From assembly GCA_963818205.1 (NCBI GenBank), contig CAWFRG010000001.1, forward strand, positions 62,001 through 126,000: a stretch of 64,000 nt of DNA, given 5' to 3'. A program made the position numbers and the translations under genes. The notes under the pieces are model-generated. The model saw only the letters and a list, made by a program, of their open reading frames with translations. It was not told where the DNA came from and searched no databases. Source of the DNA: CAVVYV01 sp963818205 (GTDB lineage Bacteria; Actinomycetota; Thermoleophilia; Solirubrobacterales; 70-9). Below, piece after piece: positions 9,598 through 17,323 of the stretch; within the stretch, counting starts at the first letter, position 1, and each line of letters starts with the position of its first letter.

Positions 9598-10499
9598 CAG
9601 CCCACCTTCCCGGTGACGTAGTCCTCGGTCCGAGGGTCGGAGGGGTTGGTGAAGAGCTTGTCGGTGTCGTCGTACTCGACAAGCCGACCCCACCGGCTCG
9701 CCTCGTCCGCGTCGAGCTCGACGATGAAAAACGCGGTTCGGTTGGAGACGCGGGCTGCCTGCTGCATGTTGTGGGTGACGATCACGATCGAGAACTGCTC
9801 CTGGAGCTCCAGCATCAGGTCCTCGATCTTCCCGGTCGAGATCGGGTCGAGGGCCGAGCAGGGCTCGTCCATCAGGATCACGTCGGGGTCGACGGCGATG
9901 CAGCGGGCGATGCAGAGACGCTGCTGCTGGCCGCCGGACATGCCGTAGGCGTTCTGGTCGAGGCGGTCCTTGACCTCGTCCCAGAGCGCGGCGCCGCGGA
10001 GAGCCTTCTCGACTCGATCCTTGACGTCGGGCATCCCAAGCACCCGGGGACCAAACGCGATGTTGTCGAAGATCGACTTCGGGAAGGGGTTCGGCTTCTG
10101 GAAGACCATCCCGATTCGCTTCCGGACCTCGACCGGGTCGACCTCACGGCCGTAGAGGTCCTGGTCATGGTAGAAGCAGTGGCCCTCGACGGTCGCCGTC
10201 GGGATCAGATCGTTCATCCGGTTGAGGCAGCGGATCAGGGTGCTCTTGCCGACGCCGGAGGGGCCGATCAGCGCCGTGATCTCCTTTTCGTGGATGTCCA
10301 TCGAGACATCCCTGACCGCCGGCTTGCCATTGAAGGAGACGCTCAGGTCCTGGAGCTTGAAGACGGTGTTGCTGCCTGCCTTCCCCTTCCCGTGCCCCGC
10401 GCCCTCGGTGACGCCGGAGACGTCGATCTCGGGCCCGCTCTGCCGACCGGTCGCCGCACCGGCCGCGTTCTTTGCCTGTTCAGCCACCTTGTCCAACAC
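9597..10499 (-). CDS. pstB: Phosphate ABC transporter ATP-binding protein (operon 1)
   Basis: A complete PstB: Walker A GPSGVGKST, Q-loop FQKPNPFPKSIFDN, signature MSGGQQQRLCIAR, Walker B VILMDEPCSALDP and the H-loop VTHNMQQAARVS. It has a ~45-residue N-terminal extension before FKLQDLSVSFNGKPAVRD. It energises phosphate uptake with PstC/PstA encoded just upstream and ends inside the phoU start. It is clearly diverged from the PstB at 3265-4182 (CFYHDQDLYG-type segments are unique to this copy). Confidence 0.94.
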   Translation of the reverse strand: MLDKVAEQAKNAAGAATGRQSGPEIDVSGVTEGAGHGKGKAGSNTVFKLQDLSVSFNGKPAVRDVSMDIHEKEITALIGPSGVGKSTLIRCLNRMNDLIPTATVEGHCFYHDQDLYGREVDPVEVRKRIGMVFQKPNPFPKSIFDNIAFGPRVLGMPDVKDRVEKALRGAALWDEVKDRLDQNAYGMSGGQQQRLCIARCIAVDPDVILMDEPCSALDPISTGKIEDLMLELQEQFSIVIVTHNMQQAARVSNRTAFFIVELDADEASRWGRLVEYDDTDKLFTNPSDPRTEDYVTGKVG

Positions 10500-10536
10500 T
10501 ATCGACCATCACTTTCGTTGAAGTGTCGTTGGTTCG

Positions 10537-11481
10537 TTACCACTGCTGCTCGTATCGATTCCGCAGCCAGATCGCGAACGAGTTCATCGCCAAGAGCACG
10601 ATCAGCAGGACGACCACGCCCGCCGCGGCCAGCACCTTGAATTCATCCTGCGGCCGCAGCGCGTAGTTGAAGATCAGCACCGGCATCGCCGAATAGCCGT
10701 CCTGTCCGAAAAATGTCGGGTTGAAGGTCACGAACTGGGCGGCCCCGACCAGGATCAGCGGCGCCGCCTCGCCGAGCGCCCGGGAGACCGCGAGGATCAC
10801 CCCGGTCGCGATCCCCGGAATCGCCGCCGGCAACACCTGCCTCCGGGTCGTCTGCCACTTGGTCGCGCCGAGCGCCAAGGAGCCCTCGCGGATCGAGGGG
10901 GGCACGGCGCGGATCGCCTCTCGCCCCGCCAGGATCACCGTGGGCAGCACCAGCAATGCAAGCGTCAGGGAGCCGGCGGCGAGGACGAAACCGAGGTCGA
11001 GAGGCCCGCGGACGATGAACGCTAGTCCGAGGATCCCGTAGATGATCGAGGGGACGCCGGCGAGGTTCTGGATGTTGAGCTCGATCAGCCGGTTCCACCA
11101 GCGGGTCCCGTCCGCGTATTCCTCCATGTAGACCGCCGCCCCGACGCCGAGCGGCACGATCAGGATGATCACCCCGACGATCAGGTAGAGACTGCCGATG
11201 AGTGCCGGCTTGAATCCCGCGTTCTCCGGGTTGATCGTCGAAGGCCCCTCGGTGAGCAGGCTCGTTCCGAAGGCGGGGGCGCCCTTGATCGCCGACTGCA
11301 CGATCAGCGCCACCAGCCCCAGCAGGGCGAGACCGACTGCAAACAGCAGGAGCGCGAAAAAGACATTGCCGCGCACCTTGTCGCCGCGCGGTTGTTCGCG
11401 GAGCGAACTGGCCACCGCGGCGTGCGCGCCCGCCGTCGCCAGCCGGGTGCGCTCGGACATCGGCTCGGGCATCCGCGGCAT
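10537..11481 (-). CDS. pstA: Phosphate ABC transporter permease PstA (operon 1)
   Basis: An intact permease of ~314 residues with about six membrane helices. It contains the conserved LAGVPSIIYGILGLAFIV and the EAA-type loop REGSLALGATKWQTTRRQVLPAAIPGIATG. It ends in AMNSFAIWLRNRYEQQW. The start is the ATG in TAATG at the pstC stop. In the raw sequence it is fused in frame to the pstC piece only because of a single indel near 11555. The true pstC stop lies in the neighbouring frame. Confidence 0.9.
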   Translation of the reverse strand: MPRMPEPMSERTRLATAGAHAAVASSLREQPRGDKVRGNVFFALLLFAVGLALLGLVALIVQSAIKGAPAFGTSLLTEGPSTINPENAGFKPALIGSLYLIVGVIILIVPLGVGAAVYMEEYADGTRWWNRLIELNIQNLAGVPSIIYGILGLAFIVRGPLDLGFVLAAGSLTLALLVLPTVILAGREAIRAVPPSIREGSLALGATKWQTTRRQVLPAAIPGIATGVILAVSRALGEAAPLILVGAAQFVTFNPTFFGQDGYSAMPVLIFNYALRPQDEFKVLAAAGVVVLLIVLLAMNSFAIWLRNRYEQQW

Positions 11482-12444
11482 TACTCGTAGACCTCGCGGA
11501 AGCGCCGGACAAGGCGGATCGCGAACAGGTTCATGACCAGAGTCATCACGAACAGCAGCGATGCCGACCGCGAAGATCGTGTCGTAGGGAATCGTGCCGG
11601 TGGCGACATCGCCCGTGGCGGTCCTGCCGATGAACGCGGTCATCGTCAGGACCGACTCGCCGGGGTTGAACGTGGCGTTCGGCGTGGCGCCCGCCGCGAG
11701 CAGGACGATCATCGTCTCGCCAACGGCGCGCGAGAAGGCAAGCACGATCGAGGCGATGATCCCCGAGATCGCTGACGGGAACACCACCCGCGTCGACACC
11801 TTGAGCTTGGTCGCCCCAAGGGCGTAGGCGCCCTCCCGAAGGCCGCCGGGGACCGCGCGCATCGCGTCGTCGGAGATCGAGGCGATGATCGGCGTGATCA
11901 TCAGTCCGATCGCCAGACCCGCGGCGCCGGCGGCAAACGGCGGTGTCTTGATGAACTCCGGGATCTTGCCGAGCAGCTCCGGGCTGATGAAGGTGACTGC
12001 GAACAGGCCGAGAGCCACCGTCGGAATCCCCGCGAGTATCTCCAGGATCGGCTTCAGCACCCGGCGTACATTGGGCCTGGCGTACTCGCTGAGATAGATC
12101 GCCGACAGCAGCCCGATCGGGATCGCGAAGAGGAGGCCCCAGAAGCTGGTGCTCAGCGTCCCGATGACGACCCTGAAGACACCGAAGCTGCCCGGCTCCT
12201 GCAGCGGCGCCCAGTCGTCGAATGAGAAGAACTCGCTGAACGAGACCTCCCCAAAGAAGCCGACCGTCGGGCTCAGCAGCGCGACCACGATCGCGGTGGT
12301 GGTGATCACCGAGATCACGGCGCAGAGGGCGAGCAGCCCCTGAATCAGCCGCTCGCCCCAGCGGGGACTCGCCGCCACCAGGGGCCGGGAGGGGTCTTTC
12401 CTCCCGGAGGCCCTGGTGGCCGCTATCGCGTCTCGCGCTTCCAT
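11481..12444 (-). CDS. pstC: Phosphate ABC transporter permease PstC (operon 1, one frameshift)
   Basis: About 320 residues. It has the first membrane helix at LLALCAVISVITTTAIVVALL, the core LAGIPTVALGLFAVTFI, the loop REGAYALGATKLKVSTRVVFP and the PstC hallmark AVGETMIVLLAAGATP. Near 11555 the frame changes. The neighbouring frame supplies the expected last helix (LLFVMTLVMNLFAIRLVRRF) and a stop at 11481-11483. Without this correction the gene appears as an implausible 635-residue PstC-PstA fusion. It starts 11 bases after pstS. Confidence 0.85.
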
Positions 12445-12455
12445 CTACCTGCCTG

Positions 12456-13451
12456 CTACCTCGCGCGTTGTCTCTGGCTCATCCAGTGCTGGAGGCCGCT
12501 GGTGATCGCGTCCAGCTTGTCCTGCGAGCTCTGGAGCTGCCCGTCGGTGAGCGAGATGAACCCGACCTGCTCCGCAACATCGTTGATGTTGTCGAGATAG
12601 AACTGGAGGAAGGCGTCAACCGTCTCCTCCTCCAGCGCCGTTGCCGATGGATACACGAACAACGGCCGGCTCAGCGGCGTGTAGGTGCCGTCCTGGGCGG
12701 TCTCGGGCGACGGGGCCACACAGCCACCTCCGCCGTCAACCTCGAGGGCCTTCACCGTCCCCTCGTTCTCCTTGAAGAACGAGTAGCCGAAGTAGCCCAT
12801 GCCACCCTGGGCGCCGGCGACGCCGGTGACGGTCGCGTTGTCGTCCTCACCGATGTCGTTGTAGTCGGTGCGCTGGGCGCCCTCCTCACCGTTGATCGCC
12901 TCGGTGAAGAAGTCGAACGTCCCCGAGTCGGTGCCCGGTCCGTACAGCGCGAGCTCCGCGTCGAACGAGGGCTGGAGGCCCTGGATCTCGCTCCAGTTCT
13001 TGACCGTCGACTTCGGCTCCCAGACCTGCTTGAGCTGCTCGACCGTCATGCAGGTGACCGGGTTCTCCGGGTTGACCACCATGGTCAGCGCGTCGTTCGC
13101 GATCTGGAGCTCTTCGTAGGCGATCCCGTTTTGCTGGCAGACCTTGGCCTCATCGTCCTCGATCGCGCGAGACGCATCCGAGATCTGGGTCTCGCCGGCA
13201 CAGAACTTCTCGAACCCGCCGCCGGTGCCGGAGGTCCCGACCGTCACGTTGACGTCCGGATTGTCGGCGTTGAACTGCTCCGCGATGGCTTCGGTCAGGG
13301 GCGCCACGGTGCTCGAGCCGTCGATCCTGATCGAGCCCGAGAGGCCACTCGGAGTAGTCCCGCCGCCGTCATCGTCGTCGTCGCCGCAGGCAGCAACCCC
13401 GAGCGCGAGAACGCCGGAAGCGGCTAGGACGAACCACCACTTGCGTGACAT
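12456..13451 (-). CDS. pstS: Phosphate-binding lipoprotein PstS (operon 1)
   Basis: Substrate-binding protein for PstCAB. The ATG at 13451 is preferred over one 30 bases upstream because AAGGAG precedes it. It has a lipoprotein signal ending LALGVAAC, so it should be lipid-anchored outside the membrane, followed by an Asp/Gly linker. Phosphate-binding signatures are IDGSSTVAPL, TSGTGGGFEKFC and GPGTDSGTFDFF. About 331 residues, the usual length of the PstS/PBP-like family. A box lies 67-110 bases upstream. Confidence 0.92.
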   Translation of the reverse strand: MSRKWWFVLAASGVLALGVAACGDDDDDGGGTTPSGLSGSIRIDGSSTVAPLTEAIAEQFNADNPDVNVTVGTSGTGGGFEKFCAGETQISDASRAIEDDEAKVCQQNGIAYEELQIANDALTMVVNPENPVTCMTVEQLKQVWEPKSTVKNWSEIQGLQPSFDAELALYGPGTDSGTFDFFTEAINGEEGAQRTDYNDIGEDDNATVTGVAGAQGGMGYFGYSFFKENEGTVKALEVDGGGGCVAPSPETAQDGTYTPLSRPLFVYPSATALEEETVDAFLQFYLDNINDVAEQVGFISLTDGQLQSSQDKLDAITSGLQHWMSQRQRAR

Positions 13452-13517
13452 CCTGGATTCTCTCCTTGTCTTCGTTGGCATAGGCGCAGCAGGCTTTCAG
13501 CGCCGCGGCGGCATCTT

Positions 13518-13561
13518 GTTACCTGGCCGTGGCGCGGTTGTGAAGAAGGTGTAAATGGTCG
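13518..13561 (-). promoter_or_regulatory. PHO-box-like array upstream of pstS (operon 1)
   Basis: In the gene direction the units are ATTTACACCTT, CTTCACAACCG, CGCCACGGCCA, GGTAAC, each 11 bases apart, with AC conserved at positions 5-6 of every unit. On the plus strand the best pair is GTGAAG at 13540 and GTAAAT at 13551. It is the weakest of the four boxes in sequence but has the same spacing and the same distance to its gene. Confidence 0.55.
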
Positions 13562-13600
13562 CCGGGTACGGCCGATGCCAGGCAAGTCGAAATCGGCGTC

Positions 13601-13975
13601 TTACCCGTCGGGCGAGAAGCGGTAACCGATCCCGGTGTGGGTGTGGATGAAGCGCCGCCCGGGCAGCGCCCGAGCGAGCTTCGAGCGCAGGCGCCCGACG
13701 TACACATCGACCGAGCGGTCGCTCTTCCGATAGGAGCGCCGCCAGACGCGCCCGTATAGCTCGTCGCGAGTCATCACCCGCTCGGCGTTCTGGGCGAGCT
13801 CGGTGAGCAGCTGGAGCTCCCTCACCGTCAGCGTCAGCGGCCTGCCGTCGACCAGGGCGGCGTTATCGGCCGGCCGGATCTCGAGCCGGCCCGCGAAGAC
13901 CGGGGACGTGTCCGTCCCGACGATCACCGGGCCGCTCCCGCCCTCTGAACTGCTGGCGCCGTTCTCGCTCTTCAC
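13601..13975 (-). CDS. Stand-alone OmpR/PhoB-type winged-helix DNA-binding protein
   Basis: A 124-residue protein consisting almost only of the C-terminal domain of an OmpR-family response regulator. The recognition-helix region is RSYRKSDRSVDVYVGRLRSK, and the domain ends in the wing motif HTHTGIGYRFSPDG. There is no receiver domain: only ~30 low-complexity residues precede the DNA-binding part, and no reading frame upstream supplies one. It has its own box at 14011-14054 and lies between the box-controlled pstS and the full-length regulator. It may modulate or compete at the same sites. A decayed regulator is possible but the domain itself is intact. Confidence 0.8.
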   Translation of the reverse strand: MKSENGASSSEGGSGPVIVGTDTSPVFAGRLEIRPADNAALVDGRPLTLTVRELQLLTELAQNAERVMTRDELYGRVWRRSYRKSDRSVDVYVGRLRSKLARALPGRRFIHTHTGIGYRFSPDG

Positions 13976-14010
13976 CGCGCGCCAGCATTCCCCCGGGGGG
14001 CTCGGTGCGG

Positions 14011-14054
14011 GTTATCGACGCGTGAACTTCCGGTAAACAGGATGTAAACCGCCC
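14011..14054 (-). promoter_or_regulatory. PHO-box-like array upstream of stand-alone winged-helix gene
   Basis: The best box of the set. In the gene direction the units are GTTTACATCCT, GTTTACCGGAA, GTTCACGCGTC, GATAAC, each 11 bases apart. GTTCAC is exactly the core of the Streptomyces PHO box. The array lies only 36-79 bases before the start codon of the gene it should control. Confidence 0.72.
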
Positions 14055-14085
14055 CCGGAATCGGGGCCGTTTGGGAGGCGGACCG

Positions 14086-14895
14086 CTAGCTGGCTCGCGC
14101 CTTCTCCTGCTGGCGGTTGCGCGCCCTCTCGACAGCCGCAGGCTCCTCCTCGACCTCCGAAGCGACGACCGCGTCACCGGCGTCCCCGATCGCCTCAGGG
14201 TCGAACCGGTAACCGATCCCGAAGTGGGTGTGGATGTAGAGCCAGTTGGCCGAGTAGCGCTGGAGCTTCTGGCGAAGCTTGCGGACGAAGACGTCGACCG
14301 AGCGGTCGCCATGGGCCATCGCGTAGCCCCAGACCTTCTGGTAGATCTCCTCGCGCTCGATCACCTGGCCATTGGCCTCGGCGAGCAGCTGGAGGAGCTC
14401 GAACTCGCGGCGCGTCAGTCCGACGCTCTGGGCGCTGACGAAGGCCTGGTACTGGTCGGCCCTGATCTCGAGCTCGCCGGCGACCAGCGGGCCGACGTCC
14501 TCACGGGTGGTGGCGCGCTTGCGCCGGCGGACGACGGCCTCGATCCGAGCCATCACCTCCTCGGGATGAGCGGGCTTTCCGATCCAATCGTCGGCGCCGA
14601 GGCGGAGGCCGCGGACCCGCTGCGCCACCGTCGACTGCGAGGTGCAGACGAGGACGCCGAGCCCGGGGACGGTCCCGCAGACCCGCTCGAGGAACTCCCA
14701 ACCCTGCGGGCCGAGCACCGTGAGATCGACCAGCAGCGCGTTCAGCTTCATCGCCACCAGCTCCTCGACGGGGACCACGCCGGCGAGCGTGCGGTGCTCC
14801 CAGCCGGCGCCGTCCAGCCTCTTGCCGAGGACGGTGAGGAATGAGCTGTCGGTGTCGATCACCGCCAGCCGAATGCCTCCTGCTTGATTGTTCAT
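14086..14895 (-). CDS. PhoB/PhoP-like response regulator
   Basis: An N-terminal receiver domain (~residues 8-120) shows the acidic pocket D14/D16, the phospho-acceptor D57 (LLVDLTV), T85 and K107 (GKPAHPEE). A C-terminal OmpR-type winged helix follows (LTRREFELLQLLAEANGQVI, then DRSVDVFVRKLRQKLQRY and the wing FGIGYRFDPE). A charged tail of ~35 residues is unusual. It is the obvious candidate to bind the 11-bp direct repeats around it. No sensor histidine kinase is present in the window, so its partner must be encoded elsewhere. Confidence 0.88.
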   Translation of the reverse strand: MNNQAGGIRLAVIDTDSSFLTVLGKRLDGAGWEHRTLAGVVPVEELVAMKLNALLVDLTVLGPQGWEFLERVCGTVPGLGVLVCTSQSTVAQRVRGLRLGADDWIGKPAHPEEVMARIEAVVRRRKRATTREDVGPLVAGELEIRADQYQAFVSAQSVGLTRREFELLQLLAEANGQVIEREEIYQKVWGYAMAHGDRSVDVFVRKLRQKLQRYSANWLYIHTHFGIGYRFDPEAIGDAGDAVVASEVEEEPAAVERARNRQQEKARAS

Positions 14896-15225
14896 CCAGC
14901 CCCTCTCATGGAGCGCCCCCTGCGGGCTGCAGCAGCGCGTCCAGCATCGTCAGTCTGGGTCGAATCATACGGGCGTGGGCGGCGCCCCAGGCACGAGGCC
15001 TGGCCAGGTTCACTGGTTTTTCACAAGCACACAGCGGGTTTCTGCGTCATGCCCAGGAGCGGGATTTGTGCCTGGATATCCGGAATTTCACACCACCAGG
15101 GGTCGCGGTCGCCATTCTCCAATGCACTTTCGAGATTCCTCTCTCGTCAGCGCGCGCGACCCCTCCCTGCCCCGGGTCGCGCGCTTCTTTTTGGGGCGTC
15201 GACCTTGAGGCGATAATCGGGGGCG
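14896..15225 (+). ncRNA. Gene-free leader or small-RNA candidate ending in a terminator
   Basis: No convincing protein is encoded here, yet the stretch ends in a strong plus-strand terminator 34 bases before the CDF transporter start. Local hairpins are visible, for example CCAGGC/GCCTGG at 14988-15003. A two-unit PHO-like repeat (GTTCAC at 15008, TTTCAC at 15019) points in the plus direction. The transcript could be a stand-alone small RNA divergent from the regulator gene, or the attenuated leader of the metal exporter. I do not recognise a known riboswitch consensus. Confidence 0.4.
15152..15192 (+). terminator. Rho-independent terminator before CDF transporter
   Basis: GCGCGCGACCC (15152-15162) pairs perfectly with GGGTCGCGCGC (15174-15184) and is followed by TTCTTTTT. 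It is the only classical hairpin plus U-run in the window, and it reads on the plus strand where no upstream protein gene exists. Confidence 0.82.
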
Positions 15226-16122
15226 ATGGCACACCGGCACGCCGACCCGGTTGGAGTCGACCCCGACACTCGCCGCCTCGGCGCTGCCCTGGCGCTGATC
15301 ACCGCATTCATCGCCGCCGAGTTGGCGGCGGCGATCATCGCCTCCTCCCTCGCCCTGCTCTCCGACGCCGCCCACATGCTCACCGACGGAGTCGCGATCG
15401 GGATCGCGATCGTCGCCCTGAGGCTGGCGCGGCGACCGCCGGGTGGGGGCTTCACCTACGGCCTCCGACGGGCGGAGATCCTCTCCGCTCAGATCAACGG
15501 GGTCACCCTGCTTCTGCTCGGCGCCCTGATCGTCTTCGAGGGGATCCGCCGGCTGATCGATCCGCCTGAGGTCGAGGGTGGCCTGGTGCTGGCGGTGGCG
15601 CTGGTCGGGATCCCGGTCAACCTCGCCGCCGCCCGGCTGATCGCCGGTGCCGAGCGTCGCAGTCTCAACGTCGAGGGTGCCCTCCAGCACATCGTCACCG
15701 ACCTCTTCGCCTTCGTCGCCACCGCCGTCGCCGGCGCCGTGATCCTCGCGACCGGCTTCGAGCGGGCAGACGGAATCGCCTCGCTGCTGATCGCCGCGGT
15801 GATGCTCCAGGCGGCCTACGTGCTGCTGCGCGACTCCGGCAGGGTCTTCATGGAGGCCGCGCCAAGGGAGCTCGACCCGAAGCGGATCGGCGAGGCGCTC
15901 GCCGCCACCCCCGGCGTGGTTCAGGTCCACGACCTCCACGTCTGGGAGGTGACGACCGGAATGCCGTCGATCTCGGCCCACCTGATCGTCGGCCAGGACG
16001 CCGACTGCCACCAGGCGCGCTGGCGGGCCGCCCGGCTGCTCGCCGATCGCTTCGGCGTCGAGCACTCGACCTTGCAGGTCGAGCACGAGCCCGGCGACGA
16101 GCTCCTCGATATCGAAACCTGA
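15226..16122 (+). CDS. Cation diffusion facilitator (CzcD/ZitB-like) metal exporter
   Basis: A 298-residue membrane protein of the CDF family, which exports Zn2+ or similar divalent metals in exchange for protons. Six membrane helices are visible. Helix II carries the metal-site motif SDAAHMLTDG (HxxxD) and helix V has HIVTDLFAFVA (HxxxD), the arrangement typical of zinc-selective members. The cytoplasmic C-terminal domain (~205-298) contains VHDLHVWEVTTG and a His-containing end. The N-terminus is short and His-poor. The terminator at 15152-15192 may attenuate its expression. It converges on uppP, with stops next to each other. Confidence 0.88.
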   Translation: MAHRHADPVGVDPDTRRLGAALALITAFIAAELAAAIIASSLALLSDAAHMLTDGVAIGIAIVALRLARRPPGGGFTYGLRRAEILSAQINGVTLLLLGALIVFEGIRRLIDPPEVEGGLVLAVALVGIPVNLAAARLIAGAERRSLNVEGALQHIVTDLFAFVATAVAGAVILATGFERADGIASLLIAAVMLQAAYVLLRDSGRVFMEAAPRELDPKRIGEALAATPGVVQVHDLHVWEVTTGMPSISAHLIVGQDADCHQARWRAARLLADRFGVEHSTLQVEHEPGDELLDIET

Positions 16123-16965
16123 TCAAAAGGTCGCGCCGCGGACGCCGGCGGCGATCAGCCCGAGCAGGACCACCCCCACCAGGACCCGATAGACGACGAA
16201 GACGTCGTAGCTGTGGGTTCGCACGAATCGCAAAAGCCCCGCGATCGCCAGATAGCCGGAGACCGCCGAGGCGAGGATCCCGACCACGATCGGCCCCAGG
16301 ACATCATCGGGAAGGCCCTCGGTGATCGCCCCGTAGGCCTTGACGACCACGGCGCCGGCGGTGACCGGCACCAGCATCAGGAAGGAGATCCGGGCGGCGC
16401 CGTCCCGGTCGATCCCCATGAACCGCGCGGCGGTGATCGTGATCCCGGACCGCGAGGTCCCGGGTGAGAGCGCAAGCGATTGAGCGACCCCGAGGATCAG
16501 CCCCTGCTTCAGGCTGATCTCCCCCAGGTCCTCGTCCTGGCGCTGCCTGTCGGATACTCCGAGGAGCAGCCCGAAGAAGATCAGCGCGATCGCGATCATC
16601 CACGGCTCGCCGAGGTGCTCGTCGATCCAGTCCTCGCCGAGCCCGCCCACGATCACCGCCGGGATCGTCGCCACGACCACCACCCAGGCGAGCCGCTCGT
16701 CCACGGTCTCGATCGAGCGGGTGCGGAGGGTCCTCAGCCAGCCCGACAGCATCCGAGCGAGGTCGGCTCGGAAGTAGGAGACGACCGCCGCGAGCGTGCC
16801 GATATGCAGCGCCACGTCGAAGGTCTTGTTGAAGGCGTCGTGCTGCTCGAGGAAGGTGTAGTCCTGAAGCCAGGGGACCAGGATCAGGTGCCCCGAGGAG
16901 GAGATCGGCAGGAACTCGGTGAGGCCCTGGACGACCCCGAGTAGCAGGGCCTCGAGCTCGGACAT
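16123..16965 (-). CDS. uppP: Undecaprenyl-diphosphatase
   Basis: UppP/BacA dephosphorylates undecaprenyl diphosphate at the membrane so the lipid carrier can be reused for cell-wall synthesis. It also gives bacitracin tolerance. The N-terminal signature GVVQGLTEFLPISSSGHL (E/QxxxE plus SSSGH) and the second signature LSPGTSRSGITITAARF are both present. About 280 residues with seven to eight membrane helices, the normal family length. The ATG at 16965 is preferred over one 9 bases upstream because family members begin directly before the EALLLG segment. Neither has a clear ribosome site. Confidence 0.93.
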   Translation of the reverse strand: MSELEALLLGVVQGLTEFLPISSSGHLILVPWLQDYTFLEQHDAFNKTFDVALHIGTLAAVVSYFRADLARMLSGWLRTLRTRSIETVDERLAWVVVVATIPAVIVGGLGEDWIDEHLGEPWMIAIALIFFGLLLGVSDRQRQDEDLGEISLKQGLILGVAQSLALSPGTSRSGITITAARFMGIDRDGAARISFLMLVPVTAGAVVVKAYGAITEGLPDDVLGPIVVGILASAVSGYLAIAGLLRFVRTHSYDVFVVYRVLVGVVLLGLIAAGVRGATF

Positions 16966-17046
16966 CGGCGGCATGCTAGGCGAACGCCCCGAAAGCGCGC
17001 CTGAGGCAGGCCGATGGCCGCCCTGCCTTGCGTTACTCTGCCCGGC

Positions 17047-17304
17047 ATGCGAGCCCTGCTCCGTCGTGGCGCCATGGCAGTCTGCCTCGCGGTCGCCGCG
17101 CTCATGGTGCTGGCCCCGCTGGCGGTCGCCGCCGATGGCGTCGGGATCTATGGACGGACCGACGACAAGGTCGTCACCTTCTTCGCCTTCGGCCTGATCG
17201 GCTTCTTCACGATCCTCGTGATCGTCCTCTCGCTGATCCAGATCCGGCTCGAAAACCGCAAGGAGAGGCGCAAGGAGGACCTCGAGCGCCTCGGGCAGTT
17301 CTAG
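17047..17304 (+). CDS. Small exported membrane protein
   Basis: An 85-residue protein with an N-terminal signal-like helix (GAMAVCLAVAALMVLAPLAV) ending in AADGV. A short outside segment (GIYGRTDDKVV), a second helix (FFAFGLIGFFTILVIVLSLI) and a charged cytoplasmic tail (RLENRKERRKEDLERLGQF) follow. It precedes the M23 peptidase gene by 20 bases and is probably cotranscribed. I do not recognise the family. The first hydrophobic segment could be either a cleaved signal or a membrane anchor. Confidence 0.65.
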   Translation: MRALLRRGAMAVCLAVAALMVLAPLAVAADGVGIYGRTDDKVVTFFAFGLIGFFTILVIVLSLIQIRLENRKERRKEDLERLGQF

Positions 17305-17323
17305 ACCTCGGCGGAAGCAGGAT

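Noticed and set aside
10537..12444. A single 635-residue PstC-PstA fusion protein
   Set aside because: The junction residues (VRDDSGHEPVRDPPCPA) are frameshift noise. The next frame gives a normal PstC end and a stop overlapping the PstA start.
15001..15192. NiCo (czcD) or yybP-ykoY riboswitch before the CDF exporter
   Set aside because: The conserved core sequences of these riboswitches are not visible. Only a terminator and minor hairpins are seen.
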